From the NCBI GenBank assembly GCA_030377865.1, contig JAUCGA010000009.1, forward strand, positions 1 to 64,000: 64,000 nt of DNA, in the 5' to 3' direction. Below, in pieces: positions 55,256 through 63,031 of this stretch; positions within the stretch are counted from its first letter, which is position 1, and every line of letters starts with the position of its first letter. The notes beneath the pieces were generated by a model that saw nothing but the letters and a program-made list of their open reading frames with translations, was not told the DNA's origin and searched no databases. The DNA comes from Anaerolineales bacterium HSG25. GTDB lineage: Bacteria; Chloroflexota; Anaerolineae; 4572-78; J111. The position numbers and the translations under genes are program-made.

Positions 55256-56878
55256 AGGCAGAGTAGGAACCGGCTCTACATTATCGCCATTCTTCTTTTC
55301 ATCATCACCACCGCTACTAGGACAAACACCCTTTACGGATTGTTGTTCAGAACTAAACACCTCAGTAATTTGTTGATTTCGACACAACTGTTCATGATCT
55401 AATTGGCTACATCGTAACACCCTAACACTCCAAAAATAACCAGATGTACCACATGAAAATTCTTTTAATTGGTCTATATTGATAACCGTTTTATATTCGT
55501 TGGCTTGAGGTGTTATATAGTGTTTTTTGTGATCAAATGCATCATGAACAGCCCGATACTTATCGTTATCCCACAAACCAATTTCAAAGGCTTGGTTTTC
55601 CGCCAACTGTCCATCCCATTGCCAACTAAATGTAGTAGCCCCTGTAAGGTTCTCATTTTCAGTAGGACTGAGTAGTGTTATTGGTGGATAGGTTGGAGTT
55701 AATGTTGGTGTTGGGGTATTAGTTGGTTTTGGGGTAAAGGTTGGCTCAGGTATATTTGTTGCTGTTAGGGTAGGTGTTAAGATTGTCACAGACTGAGTTA
55801 CTGAACCCGTGATATTCTTCTTCCGTCCGCTTACCATCACACTCACATCAGGTGTACCCGTTCCAATGTGGAAGACTGTTAAACAATCGTTAGGTTGTTC
55901 TACATTCTGCCAACGACATGAGAGATTTTCTGTAAGGATTGATGTTCCTTTTAAGTCAAAAGCCTCAACACTTAAAGGTATTGTCGTTTGGTTAGTCTTG
56001 GTTATTATGTATTGGGTTTGAGTAATTGGGATTAGGCTTCCATGTGCATACAAGTTTATAGTAGCGATAGTACGAGGAGTAGCAGTTGGTATGGGAGTCG
56101 GTGTAGGAGTCACAATTCTTACAGACTGAGTGACTGAACCTGTGATATTCTTATTCTGTCCACTTACCATCACGCTTACATCAGGTGTACCCGTTCCAAT
56201 TTGGAAGACTGTTAAACAATCGTTAGGTTGTTCTACATTCTGCCAAAGACATGAAAGATTTTTAGTAAGTATTGGCGTTCCTTTTAAGTCAAAAGCATCA
56301 ACATTTAAGGGAATCGTTGTCTGGTTAGTATTGGTTATTATGTATTGGGTTTGAGTAATTGGGATTAGGCTTCCATGTGCATACAAGTTCATAGTAGCGA
56401 TAGTACGAGGAGTAGCAGTTGGTGTAGGTGAGGGAGTGTGGGTACGGGATGATGTAGGTGAGGGAGTGAGGGTACGGGATGGTGTAGGTGTAAAAGTTGG
56501 AACTGCTATAGGAATAGTTACTGAGTCGGAATCAATTAATTGATTCCTATACCAACCAGTAACCGTAATAGTATAGGATGAGGTTACTTCTTTAGGAATT
56601 GTATGACTAAAAATGGCATCATATCCTTCTTCTTTATCTACAAAAATAGGTTCTCCTAAATCACTATCCCAAGTATACTCCAAATCCTCAAGTTCCTGTC
56701 CTGTAATAAGAAAGTCAATCGTATCGCTGGAATACAGTGCCTTATCTTGATGAGAGCCAAGAATTGTCAATTCAATTCTTTCCTGTGCTAATAGTTGGGT
56801 TTGAAACATTAAAAAAACTATACTTGCTAAAAATAAAATACCTGAATAAGCAATTTTTTGTTTAGGGATTTTCCTCAT
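55250..56878 (-). CDS. secreted protein with two tandem C-x-W...C modules
   Basis: A 542-aa protein with a signal peptide (about 1-31). A PKD/Ig-like domain (about 35-126, LEYTWDSDLGEPIF, SSYTITVTGWY) is followed by Thr/Pro linkers. Two near-identical 111-aa repeats come next (about 159-255 and 270-366): each has LYAHGSLIP, a VxAFDLKGT strand, NLSC-x-W...NDC (Cys210/Trp212/Cys221; Cys321/Trp323/Cys332) and DVSVMVSG. A Fn3-like C-terminal domain follows (about 375-515, with four or more cysteines), and a charged tail. The start overlaps the upstream gene by 17 bp. The repeat module recurs in the next three genes. Confidence 0.85.
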   Translation of the reverse strand: MRKIPKQKIAYSGILFLASIVFLMFQTQLLAQERIELTILGSHQDKALYSSDTIDFLITGQELEDLEYTWDSDLGEPIFVDKEEGYDAIFSHTIPKEVTSSYTITVTGWYRNQLIDSDSVTIPIAVPTFTPTPSRTLTPSPTSSRTHTPSPTPTATPRTIATMNLYAHGSLIPITQTQYIITNTNQTTIPLNVDAFDLKGTPILTKNLSCLWQNVEQPNDCLTVFQIGTGTPDVSVMVSGQNKNITGSVTQSVRIVTPTPTPIPTATPRTIATINLYAHGSLIPITQTQYIITKTNQTTIPLSVEAFDLKGTSILTENLSCRWQNVEQPNDCLTVFHIGTGTPDVSVMVSGRKKNITGSVTQSVTILTPTLTATNIPEPTFTPKPTNTPTPTLTPTYPPITLLSPTENENLTGATTFSWQWDGQLAENQAFEIGLWDNDKYRAVHDAFDHKKHYITPQANEYKTVINIDQLKEFSCGTSGYFWSVRVLRCSQLDHEQLCRNQQITEVFSSEQQSVKGVCPSSGGDDEKKNGDNVEPVPTLPK

Positions 56879-57524
56879 TGATTACATGCTCCTGATTGAT
56901 TATAGTAAGCGCTTCTGTAACCGAGCTAATAATCAAGTGTCCATCTTGACCTTCTACTTTGACTATTAACGTTTGGTAATCTAAGGCTTTATCAAGAGCA
57001 TAGTATATCTGACAATCACGACTCTGTCTAATTATTGACATAGCATTGGAGGTTTTGGGAAAGAATGACCAGTTACAGCTTAATTTATCATTAGGTATCA
57101 GTTGTTTCATTTCATTATACACCTTGATAGCAACTGAAATCTTTTGGTCAGGAGAGATGATTTTCGACGTTGTCATAACGGTTTGTTGATTTACAGCGAA
57201 CTCTACCATTCGTAGGACTTGAGGAGTTGAATTTACGACCTGTATATGACTTGAATCTACGAATAAAGGGATGCTTAATTGAGCAGTTGGTTGAATAGTT
57301 AAATCCGATATAGGCTTTTCCGCATCAATTCCTCGACTATATATTATAAAGAGCGTTAAAATGGCAATAACTAAACCACTGATAACAATCCACCACTTAA
57401 CTTTTTTTTGTTTTTTTGCTTGAACATGATAATCCACAAAGGAGTCATCATTTACAGATAATTTCTGTTTAATATCTATCTTGGCAGACTTAAAGTTTTT
57501 ATCGGAATAAAGTTGAGACATCAT
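56862..57524 (-). CDS. single-pass membrane protein with one C-x-W...C module
   Basis: A 220-aa protein: cytosolic N-terminus (1-41, charged), transmembrane helix (about 43-62), exported module (about 72-210) with ISVAIKVYNEMKQLIP, LSCNWSFFP (Cys150, Trp152), RDC (Cys171) and LIVKVEGQ. Type II topology. It has no Thr/Pro linker. It is the first gene of a two-gene operon with 55250, with an extended -10-like sequence upstream. Unknown function; likely partner of the secreted protein and of the kinase. Confidence 0.75.
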   Translation of the reverse strand: MMSQLYSDKNFKSAKIDIKQKLSVNDDSFVDYHVQAKKQKKVKWWIVISGLVIAILTLFIIYSRGIDAEKPISDLTIQPTAQLSIPLFVDSSHIQVVNSTPQVLRMVEFAVNQQTVMTTSKIISPDQKISVAIKVYNEMKQLIPNDKLSCNWSFFPKTSNAMSIIRQSRDCQIYYALDKALDYQTLIVKVEGQDGHLIISSVTEALTIINQEHVINEENP

Positions 57525-57693
57525 GAAAAAACTCCTTTTTTGAAGCCAAACGATTTAACTCTTTCAACATAATGGTTAATTCATTTAGCTCAATGCTATT
57601 TTTTTGATTATAAACGATTAAATTTTTCTTATACATTAATAGCTTATAAAGCTATTAAAACATCCAAATAATTTTTTTATCTATGTTAAGGTC

Positions 57694-57702
57694 AGTATAT
57701 CA
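57694..57702 (-). promoter_or_regulatory. possible extended -10 promoter for the 57524 operon
   Basis: Minus strand reads TGATATACT, a TGn-extended -10, about 170 nt before the start codon. No good -35 is seen, which extended -10 promoters can do without. Confidence 0.35.
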
Positions 57703-57834
57703 TACAATCGTTTCATGATAAATGGTGTTTTATCTCCTAATTATCTCCCTCTTTGAGGAGATACCATTGCTTGTCCAACTCCCTAAACTATAGTTTGTCT
57801 GTCGCAGAAACTGGACAAATTTGTAGTGGTTTCT

Positions 57835-57895
57835 AGACAAAAAAAACCTTAGCGTTCCACACAATTACATGGATGGGAATGCACCAAGGTTGTTA
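57835..57895 (-). terminator. terminator downstream of kinase operon
   Basis: On the minus strand AACCTTGGTGCATTCCC pairs imperfectly with GGAACGCTAAGGTT, followed by a run of eight T. It lies about 95 bp beyond the 57988 stop and separates the kinase operon from the 57524 operon. Confidence 0.7.
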
Positions 57896-57987
57896 TTATT
57901 TGGATACGCTATGAAATTTTTAAAGGACTTCATTGAAAATAGTATAGCACATTTGACAAAGAATAAATATGCGAAAATTGTACTGGT

Positions 57988-58758
57988 TTATTGAGTAGGG
58001 TTTAGCCGAATAGGGGCGGGATTTTTAGAAAAAACCGTTTCATTACCCTGAATGGCTAAAATTACTATAATCTCGGTAAGTTCGGATGGTAAGTTATCAC
58101 TATAATCAGCGGGTAATAGTTGACAGCTATCCTTATCCTTACTAGTCGTTTTTCCAAGCGGATAGATTGACCATGAACAGCTTAAGCTGGCTATGTCAAT
58201 TGTATTGTTGTCCATGTCAAAAACCTGCTCAACCACTATGGTTGTTGGTAGGTCAATGGTTAGGCTGATATCTTCATCAGCTAAGGTCACTGATGTATCA
58301 CCAACTTTGAGGTCTATTTGTTTAATTGAACGTGGTGTTGGGGTGATAGGAGTTGGAGTGTGTGTTGGGGATGGCGTAGAAATGACTGTCGGAGTGTCGG
58401 TTGGAGTAGATGTGACATCCACTACAGTGAATTGCAATGTGGCAACATCAGATATCTTACCCGTCTTAATATCTTCAACATGTACCCTAGCCACATAATC
58501 TCCTAATTCTTGCAATGTATGTGTTATCATTCTATTATCTGGCAATTCTTGACCGTTTACATCCCAGATATAAGCCAAATTACTTCCACTTGAAGCAACC
58601 GATAATCTCACTTTATCATACGAAAACTGTTGCTTGTTTATAAAGATAATCTTTGGTGTAGACTTTGTAAACAGGAAAAAATAATCCGAAATCAAAAAGA
58701 ACAGTACAAGAAGTAACAAGAATTTTATAATAAATCTCACATAACGTCGTGCAAGCAT
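57988..58758 (-). CDS. membrane-anchored protein with PKD-like and C-x-W...C modules
   Basis: A 256-aa protein: transmembrane anchor (about 9-30), PKD/Ig-like domain (about 35-113, LAYIWDVNGQELPDN, GDYVARVHVED), Thr/Pro linker (about 116-143), then a module (about 145-252) with SLSCSWSIYP (Cys194, Trp196), SC (Cys212) and IIVILAIQGN. It starts 2 nt after the kinase stop, and its GAGGAA ribosome-binding site lies in the end of the kinase gene, so the two are translationally coupled. Probably an extracytoplasmic partner or co-receptor for the kinase. Confidence 0.8.
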   Translation of the reverse strand: MLARRYVRFIIKFLLLLVLFFLISDYFFLFTKSTPKIIFINKQQFSYDKVRLSVASSGSNLAYIWDVNGQELPDNRMITHTLQELGDYVARVHVEDIKTGKISDVATLQFTVVDVTSTPTDTPTVISTPSPTHTPTPITPTPRSIKQIDLKVGDTSVTLADEDISLTIDLPTTIVVEQVFDMDNNTIDIASLSCSWSIYPLGKTTSKDKDSCQLLPADYSDNLPSELTEIIVILAIQGNETVFSKNPAPIRLNPTQ

Positions 58759-58760
58759 AT

Positions 58761-60890
58761 TTATTCCTCAATATAGATAGTAGCTTTTCCTTCATTATCA
58801 AAATCGAAAATTTCTTTACCCTTGACAACCACCTCTACCCACTGCTCAGTTTGACCTAAAGGTGGACTATACGTAAATTCACTACATCTGTTTTTTTCTC
58901 TGTTAGATGGTTGAAATATCCATTGGCATGTTATTTTGTTATCTAAAATTGAATATCCTATCTGATTTTCAACATCATATATTTTAAGTTTATCGCCTCT
59001 TTTAATAGTACTATTACCATCCGCTTCAATGCCATTTATAGTAATTTTTATATCATAAATTTCCTTGGTTACATTACGAAGACTATCAGTAACGTATGAA
59101 AAACTAAAGATTGCTACAAATATCAATGTAATAAGAACAGCTAGATTTGCTTTTTCAGGAAGTTCTATTTGAGCAGCTCTTAAAATTGCCTTTATAAGGT
59201 CATCTGACAACAAATCTAAATAAGTCAGCCATTTAAAACATTGCCACTGATAACCTTTACTCATTTCGTCAATTGATTGATAACGATTATTCGGATCATT
59301 TTCTAAACATTTCTTAATTATATTACGAAAAGGCCACCTTATTTCGTATATTTTCTCACTTGGTAATCTTCCTGTACAAAATTGATGAAGAATAATACCT
59401 GCTACGTAAATATCAGTACGTTTATCTAATTCTCCCTTATTTTTTTGCTCTGGTGCTTGATAACCTTTTGTACCAATTGAATAACAATCTTTGTTATTTC
59501 CAACATGTGCGAACCCTGTCAAGTAAAGATTATTTTTCTCAATTAGAATTGCCATAGGATTGAGGTTATGATGACAAATACCTTGCTCATGAGCATATTT
59601 TAGAGCCTTACAAAGTTGTTCAAAAAAATTTATAATCTTAACTTCATCAAGGTTGTCTCGGTGTTCGTTAAAAAAATTAGTTAAGTTACTACCATGAATA
59701 TAAAGCATAACTACATATGGTATCTCATACTCGACAATATTATATATCTCAAGACTATCTCTTACTGTCATTTTTTCAAAAGATTTTATCTCGACAATAT
59801 GATTGTTTTCACAATCAATCAATCCTTGACACTCAACTGCTCGTTCATAAAAATTGTGTTGTTTTCCTCTATGAGTAGTGAGTTTTATACAAACCTCACT
59901 ATCATCATCTATATTTTTAGCTTTCCATACTTGACCTGCTCCACCACTTGGTATTATTTCTATCAAACAGTACTCGCCACCTACAATATTACCTCTAAGT
60001 AATTCAACGTCAGCCTTACTTCCTTCCATGGCTTTTTTGAATGCATTTAGCAATGCCTCACATGTTTGATAGCGTTTACTAGGTTCCTCACTTAATGTTG
60101 TACGAATTACATCTTCAATTAGTTCTGAGGGCTCTAAAGATTGAGAACTAAATTCAAATCCTGTTTTTAGTAGATTACTACCTATTTTTGGTAGCTCACC
60201 ACCTACCATTTCATATAATATTAACCCCAATGAATAAATATCACTTCGTTTGTCGATTTTTAAGTTTTTATATTGCTCTGGAGACATATATTTCAATGTA
60301 CCGAGATTTTGGTCCGTATGAGTAAGTGAAGTAACATCAACCATCGTAGCTATGCCAAAATCGGTTAACAAATACTTATTTTTATTGTCAATCAAGATAT
60401 TGCTTGGTTTGATATCACGGTGAATTATTCCTTTTGAATGAGCATAATCTAAAGCACTTCCAATATGTTCAATGAATACATATATTTCTTGAAGAGAGAA
60501 TTGTCTCATACATTTCTCAAGTGATTTACCCTTAATGAATCTCATAGCAATATAAGTAAAATCTTTCCATTCACCATAGCCACGAAAACCAACAATGTGA
60601 GAGTGATCAAGTTTATCCAATATTTTAGCTTCTCGCTTAAATCGTTTAATAAACTGCTCATCTTTACTAAGAAGATGTGAGTGAATCATCTTGATAGCAA
60701 CATGTGTTTTTAGGTTTATATCTTCAGCTTTATAAACTGTAGCCATAGCACCTTGACCTACACTTCTGATAATTTTATATCTATTATCAATTTGTTGTCC
60801 GATGAAATCAGATCGTTGATTGATTGTTGAAACCGACTCTGTAGGAACATTATTTTGATTTGGAACAGTATCTTGATTATCAGGCAACAT
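58761..60890 (-). CDS. transmembrane tandem Ser/Thr kinase-pseudokinase with exported C-x-W...C domain
   Basis: A 709-aa protein. Kinase 1 (about 38-290) is complete: GQGAMATVYK, Lys67 in AIK, HRDIKPSN (157-164), DFG 177-179, SPE. Kinase 2 (about 305-545) keeps GGAGQVWK and Lys336 in CIK but HRD is HHN (440-442) and DFG is GFA (459-461), so it should be inactive. A transmembrane helix (about 582-600) leads to an exported domain (about 608-709) with KITCQWIFQP (Cys655, Trp657) and RC (Cys669), the same module as in the three genes downstream. First gene of the operon, GAGGT before ATG. Kinase 1 probably phosphorylates Ser/Thr on cytosolic targets; the pseudokinase may regulate it. Confidence 0.92.
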   Translation of the reverse strand: MLPDNQDTVPNQNNVPTESVSTINQRSDFIGQQIDNRYKIIRSVGQGAMATVYKAEDINLKTHVAIKMIHSHLLSKDEQFIKRFKREAKILDKLDHSHIVGFRGYGEWKDFTYIAMRFIKGKSLEKCMRQFSLQEIYVFIEHIGSALDYAHSKGIIHRDIKPSNILIDNKNKYLLTDFGIATMVDVTSLTHTDQNLGTLKYMSPEQYKNLKIDKRSDIYSLGLILYEMVGGELPKIGSNLLKTGFEFSSQSLEPSELIEDVIRTTLSEEPSKRYQTCEALLNAFKKAMEGSKADVELLRGNIVGGEYCLIEIIPSGGAGQVWKAKNIDDDSEVCIKLTTHRGKQHNFYERAVECQGLIDCENNHIVEIKSFEKMTVRDSLEIYNIVEYEIPYVVMLYIHGSNLTNFFNEHRDNLDEVKIINFFEQLCKALKYAHEQGICHHNLNPMAILIEKNNLYLTGFAHVGNNKDCYSIGTKGYQAPEQKNKGELDKRTDIYVAGIILHQFCTGRLPSEKIYEIRWPFRNIIKKCLENDPNNRYQSIDEMSKGYQWQCFKWLTYLDLLSDDLIKAILRAAQIELPEKANLAVLITLIFVAIFSFSYVTDSLRNVTKEIYDIKITINGIEADGNSTIKRGDKLKIYDVENQIGYSILDNKITCQWIFQPSNREKNRCSEFTYSPPLGQTEQWVEVVVKGKEIFDFDNEGKATIYIEE

Positions 60891-61030
60891 TTATTACCTC
60901 AACATTATTCAAAATTTTAGAATACTCTTTATTTTAGGGAAACTATAAAGATATCGACTATTGATATGAAGTTGTGAAACATTCCACAACCCTTCCATTT
61001 TAACACAAACTAATTTATTACACCAAAACG

Positions 61031-61249
61031 CTATCCATCCAACTCCAACTCATCCCGCATCAGTCTATCAAGAGACACATCAAAATAATCAGCAATCTTA
61101 ACCGCCAGTCTCGCCGAGGGTGATTTTTCACCCCATTCTATTCTAGAAAGATGGGTATGTCCAGAAAAGCCAAGTTCAGTAGATAAATTTCTCAGACTAA
61201 TCCCATGTCGTTCTCGTAAGATGCGTAATTTTTCTCCAAACCTATCCAT
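61031..61249 (-). CDS. XRE-family helix-turn-helix regulator
   Basis: A 72-aa protein composed of one Cro/C1-type HTH (about 7-62): LRILRERHGISLRNLSTELG, then SGHTHLSRIEWGEKSPS and VSLDRLMRDELE. Such small proteins bind operators as dimers. It is divergent from the 61371 gene, with a palindrome and promoter between them. Confidence 0.9.
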   Translation of the reverse strand: MDRFGEKLRILRERHGISLRNLSTELGFSGHTHLSRIEWGEKSPSARLAVKIADYFDVSLDRLMRDELELDG

Positions 61250-61279
61250 AGTTCAATAGCCTTTAAAATAAAAGTTTCC

Positions 61280-61318
61280 TAACCTGAGTTTGACATAGGT
61301 TATCTGTTGTGATAGAAT
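61280..61318 (+). promoter_or_regulatory. sigma70-type promoter with overlapping palindromic operator
   Basis: -35 TTGACA (61290-61295), 17-bp spacer, -10 TAGAAT (61313-61318). The palindrome TAACCT-N11-AGGTTA (61280-61302) covers the -35, an ideal place for repression by the adjacent XRE protein. The promoter itself is close to consensus. Confidence 0.75.
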
Positions 61319-61370
61319 GTACCCCTATAGAGTTACAAAAATAATTTACAAAGGAGGTTTGTTTCCCAAA

Positions 61371-61649
61371 ATGAGTACCGAAAAACCCACCAAACTGCTG
61401 GCTCAATGGAGCACAGCAGAACTCAAGGTCGAACGAGCCATCGGCCAGATATTGCAACATATCGTGGCCTTATATAACGAGCTTACGCAGGCGCATGCTC
61501 GTCGGCAGAGCATGCGGAACGAGATAAAACAACTCAAGCAGACGGTCAAAACCATGCAGGCTCAAATTGATGCTTTGGTCGATTTTACGGGCATGCCGCT
61601 CGACCATAAACCGAAACGGGGGCGAGGTCGGCCAAAGAATAGTGAATAG
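61371..61649 (+). CDS. small coiled-coil protein with C-terminal AT-hook-like motif
   Basis: A 92-aa protein; ATG 61371 (MSTEKPTKLLAQW) is used, though AAAGGAGG lies 13 nt upstream, a wide spacing; an in-frame TTG nearer the site is too close. Helical throughout (about 15-70) with heptad-like MRNEIKQLKQTVKTMQAQID. The C-terminus KPKRGRGRPK carries the RGRP core of an AT-hook, which binds A/T minor groove. Probably a nucleoid or DNA-associated protein; the family is not recognised. Confidence 0.6.
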   Translation: MSTEKPTKLLAQWSTAELKVERAIGQILQHIVALYNELTQAHARRQSMRNEIKQLKQTVKTMQAQIDALVDFTGMPLDHKPKRGRGRPKNSE

Positions 61650-61710
61650 TTGATAGTGAATAGTTGATAGTGAATAGTGGATAGTTGATAGTGAATAGTG
61701 GAAAATCATG
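61640..61710. repeat. AGTGAATAGT/TAGTTGATAGTGAATAG tandem repeats
   Basis: Short tandem repetition of GATAGTGAATAGT directly after the 61649 stop, with related repeats at 11783. Confidence 0.7.
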
Positions 61711-61834
61711 TCTTCACATATTCATGTTTTTACATTTATGTAAGGCGCAGGTTGTTACCCCTGCGTCTTATTATTTATAATAAGATTGAATCCCGATTTA
61801 GGCAACATTTGGGGATGATGATTTTAACATCAAG

Positions 61835-61991
61835 CGTTTGTCGTTTCATTCATGACCTGATGTATTGATAAAGTCAAAAGCATTTTTTGACAGGATCGAC
61901 AGGATTGACAGGATTTTTTCACTTGTAATCCTGTTTGTCCTGTTAATCCTGTCAGATATTGTTTTAATCATGTTGAAACGATAAACTTCTG
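61835..61991. repeat. family A element, copy 4
   Basis: Ends TTTGTCGTTTCATTCATG and CATGTTGAAACGATAAACTTC with AGGATTGACAGGATTTTTT arms. Both flanks begin TTAACAT, a probable target duplication. Confidence 0.85.
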
Positions 61992-62004
61992 TTAACATAT
62001 AACA

Positions 62005-62037
62005 AAAAAGAGGCTACCCATATCGGATAGCCTCTTT
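62005..62037. terminator. terminator-like hairpin
   Basis: AAAGAGGCTACC-CATATC-GGATAGCCTCTTT with A-run before and T-rich sequence after. The pairing includes one mismatch. No adjacent gene end explains it. Confidence 0.5.
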
Positions 62038-62067
62038 GGTTGTTCTCGTTCCAGCGGAATTTGTACG

Positions 62068-62219
62068 TTAGGCAGTTCCAAGAAAATAAACCTCCCAAAA
62101 CTTAGAACAGGATTCGCAGGAAGGCACTGATTTGAGGTGCTTTTATCAGTGCCTTCCTGCGAATCCTGTTCTTTGCCCTCAATGATTGTTGGGAGATTTT
62201 AAAAGTTGGAACTACCTTA
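62068..62219. repeat. family C element, copy 5, ending at a stop codon
   Basis: TTA-GGCAGTTCCAAGAAAATAA at the left and AAAAGTTGGAACTACC-TTA at the right around a GAACAGGATTCGCAGGAAGG hairpin. The right TTA (62217-62219) is the TAA stop of the small ORF 62217-62426. Confidence 0.85.
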
Positions 62220-62426
62220 CACCCGCGACTGCCTCTGTAACTGCTCAACAAAAGCACTATATTCTGATGAAGCCATGCCCTTTTGCAGAACTTGTATGAC
62301 AGTTTTCATATCACCAGCCCAAAAGGCGACTGCGTCAAGCCATAAGCCGGAAAAAATCACCCGTTCGATCTCCGGCTGAACCATAAATAGGTGTATTACA
62401 TCTGTTTTTAATGATTGTGGAATCAT
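62217..62426 (-). CDS. small hypothetical protein, possibly a gene remnant
   Basis: A 69-aa frame, MIPQSLKTDVIHLFMVQPEI and on, with balanced composition and a Trp/Ala-rich middle. I do not recognise it. It may be the broken end of a larger gene whose C-terminus was cut by the family C element, as the stop is exactly at the element border. No convincing ribosome-binding site. Confidence 0.35.
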   Translation of the reverse strand: MIPQSLKTDVIHLFMVQPEIERVIFSGLWLDAVAFWAGDMKTVIQVLQKGMASSEYSAFVEQLQRQSRV

Positions 62427-62459
62427 ATCCTATACTCAGCGACCAAGTTTCCTAATACT

Positions 62460-63031
62460 AATGGCGCGTCGGCTTCCTAGCCGACCCCGTTCAGCTAGTT
62501 GGCTAGGAAGCCGACGCTCCATTAATCAAACGCGCAACTTATGAAATTGTACTAAACTGGTGAGATTTTTTACCTTTCGGCATGTCATTCCCGCATGCTT
62601 TAGGCGGGAATCTAAGTGCTGTCGGTGGATTCCCGCTAAAAACGTGCGGGAATGACAATTTACAAGTTAGTACAACGTTAAATAAGTAAGGCGGGGTTTT
62701 AAGATAAGACCTCCAAGGAGAAAACCACACCTTGGAGGACGCGGAGTCGTTCTCCTCCGAGGTATGTAGTTTTCCTCGTTTGCCCGTTGGTAGTTCGGGG
62801 AGGTGTTGGCCGAAACCTCACAAGATTTAACTAACTTGTAAAAAATAAAAGTGTACCCATAATAGGCGGGTATATACCCGCCAAATACCCGTTGCGATTA
62901 CATAATCGCAACGATCAGGAAAACTTATTAAAAACAGGAGTGTCAAAATTGTATTTTGACAGCAAGAATGGAATTCTTGCACTCCGGGAAAAGTGACAAC
63001 TTAGAAATGAAAGTTACTTAATGCCCATTCC
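62460..63031. repeat. repeat stack, no gene
   Basis: A GGCGCGTCGGCTTCCTAGCC / GGCTAGGAAGCCGACGC palindrome (about 62463-62520); a GTCATTCCCGCATGC...GCGGGAATGAC palindrome (62584-62660); family G copy 2 (62668-62833); a GGCGGGTATATACCCGCC palindrome (about 62862-62880); and a GGAGTGTCAAAATTG...CTTGCACTCC family D core (62936-62987). Confidence 0.75.
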
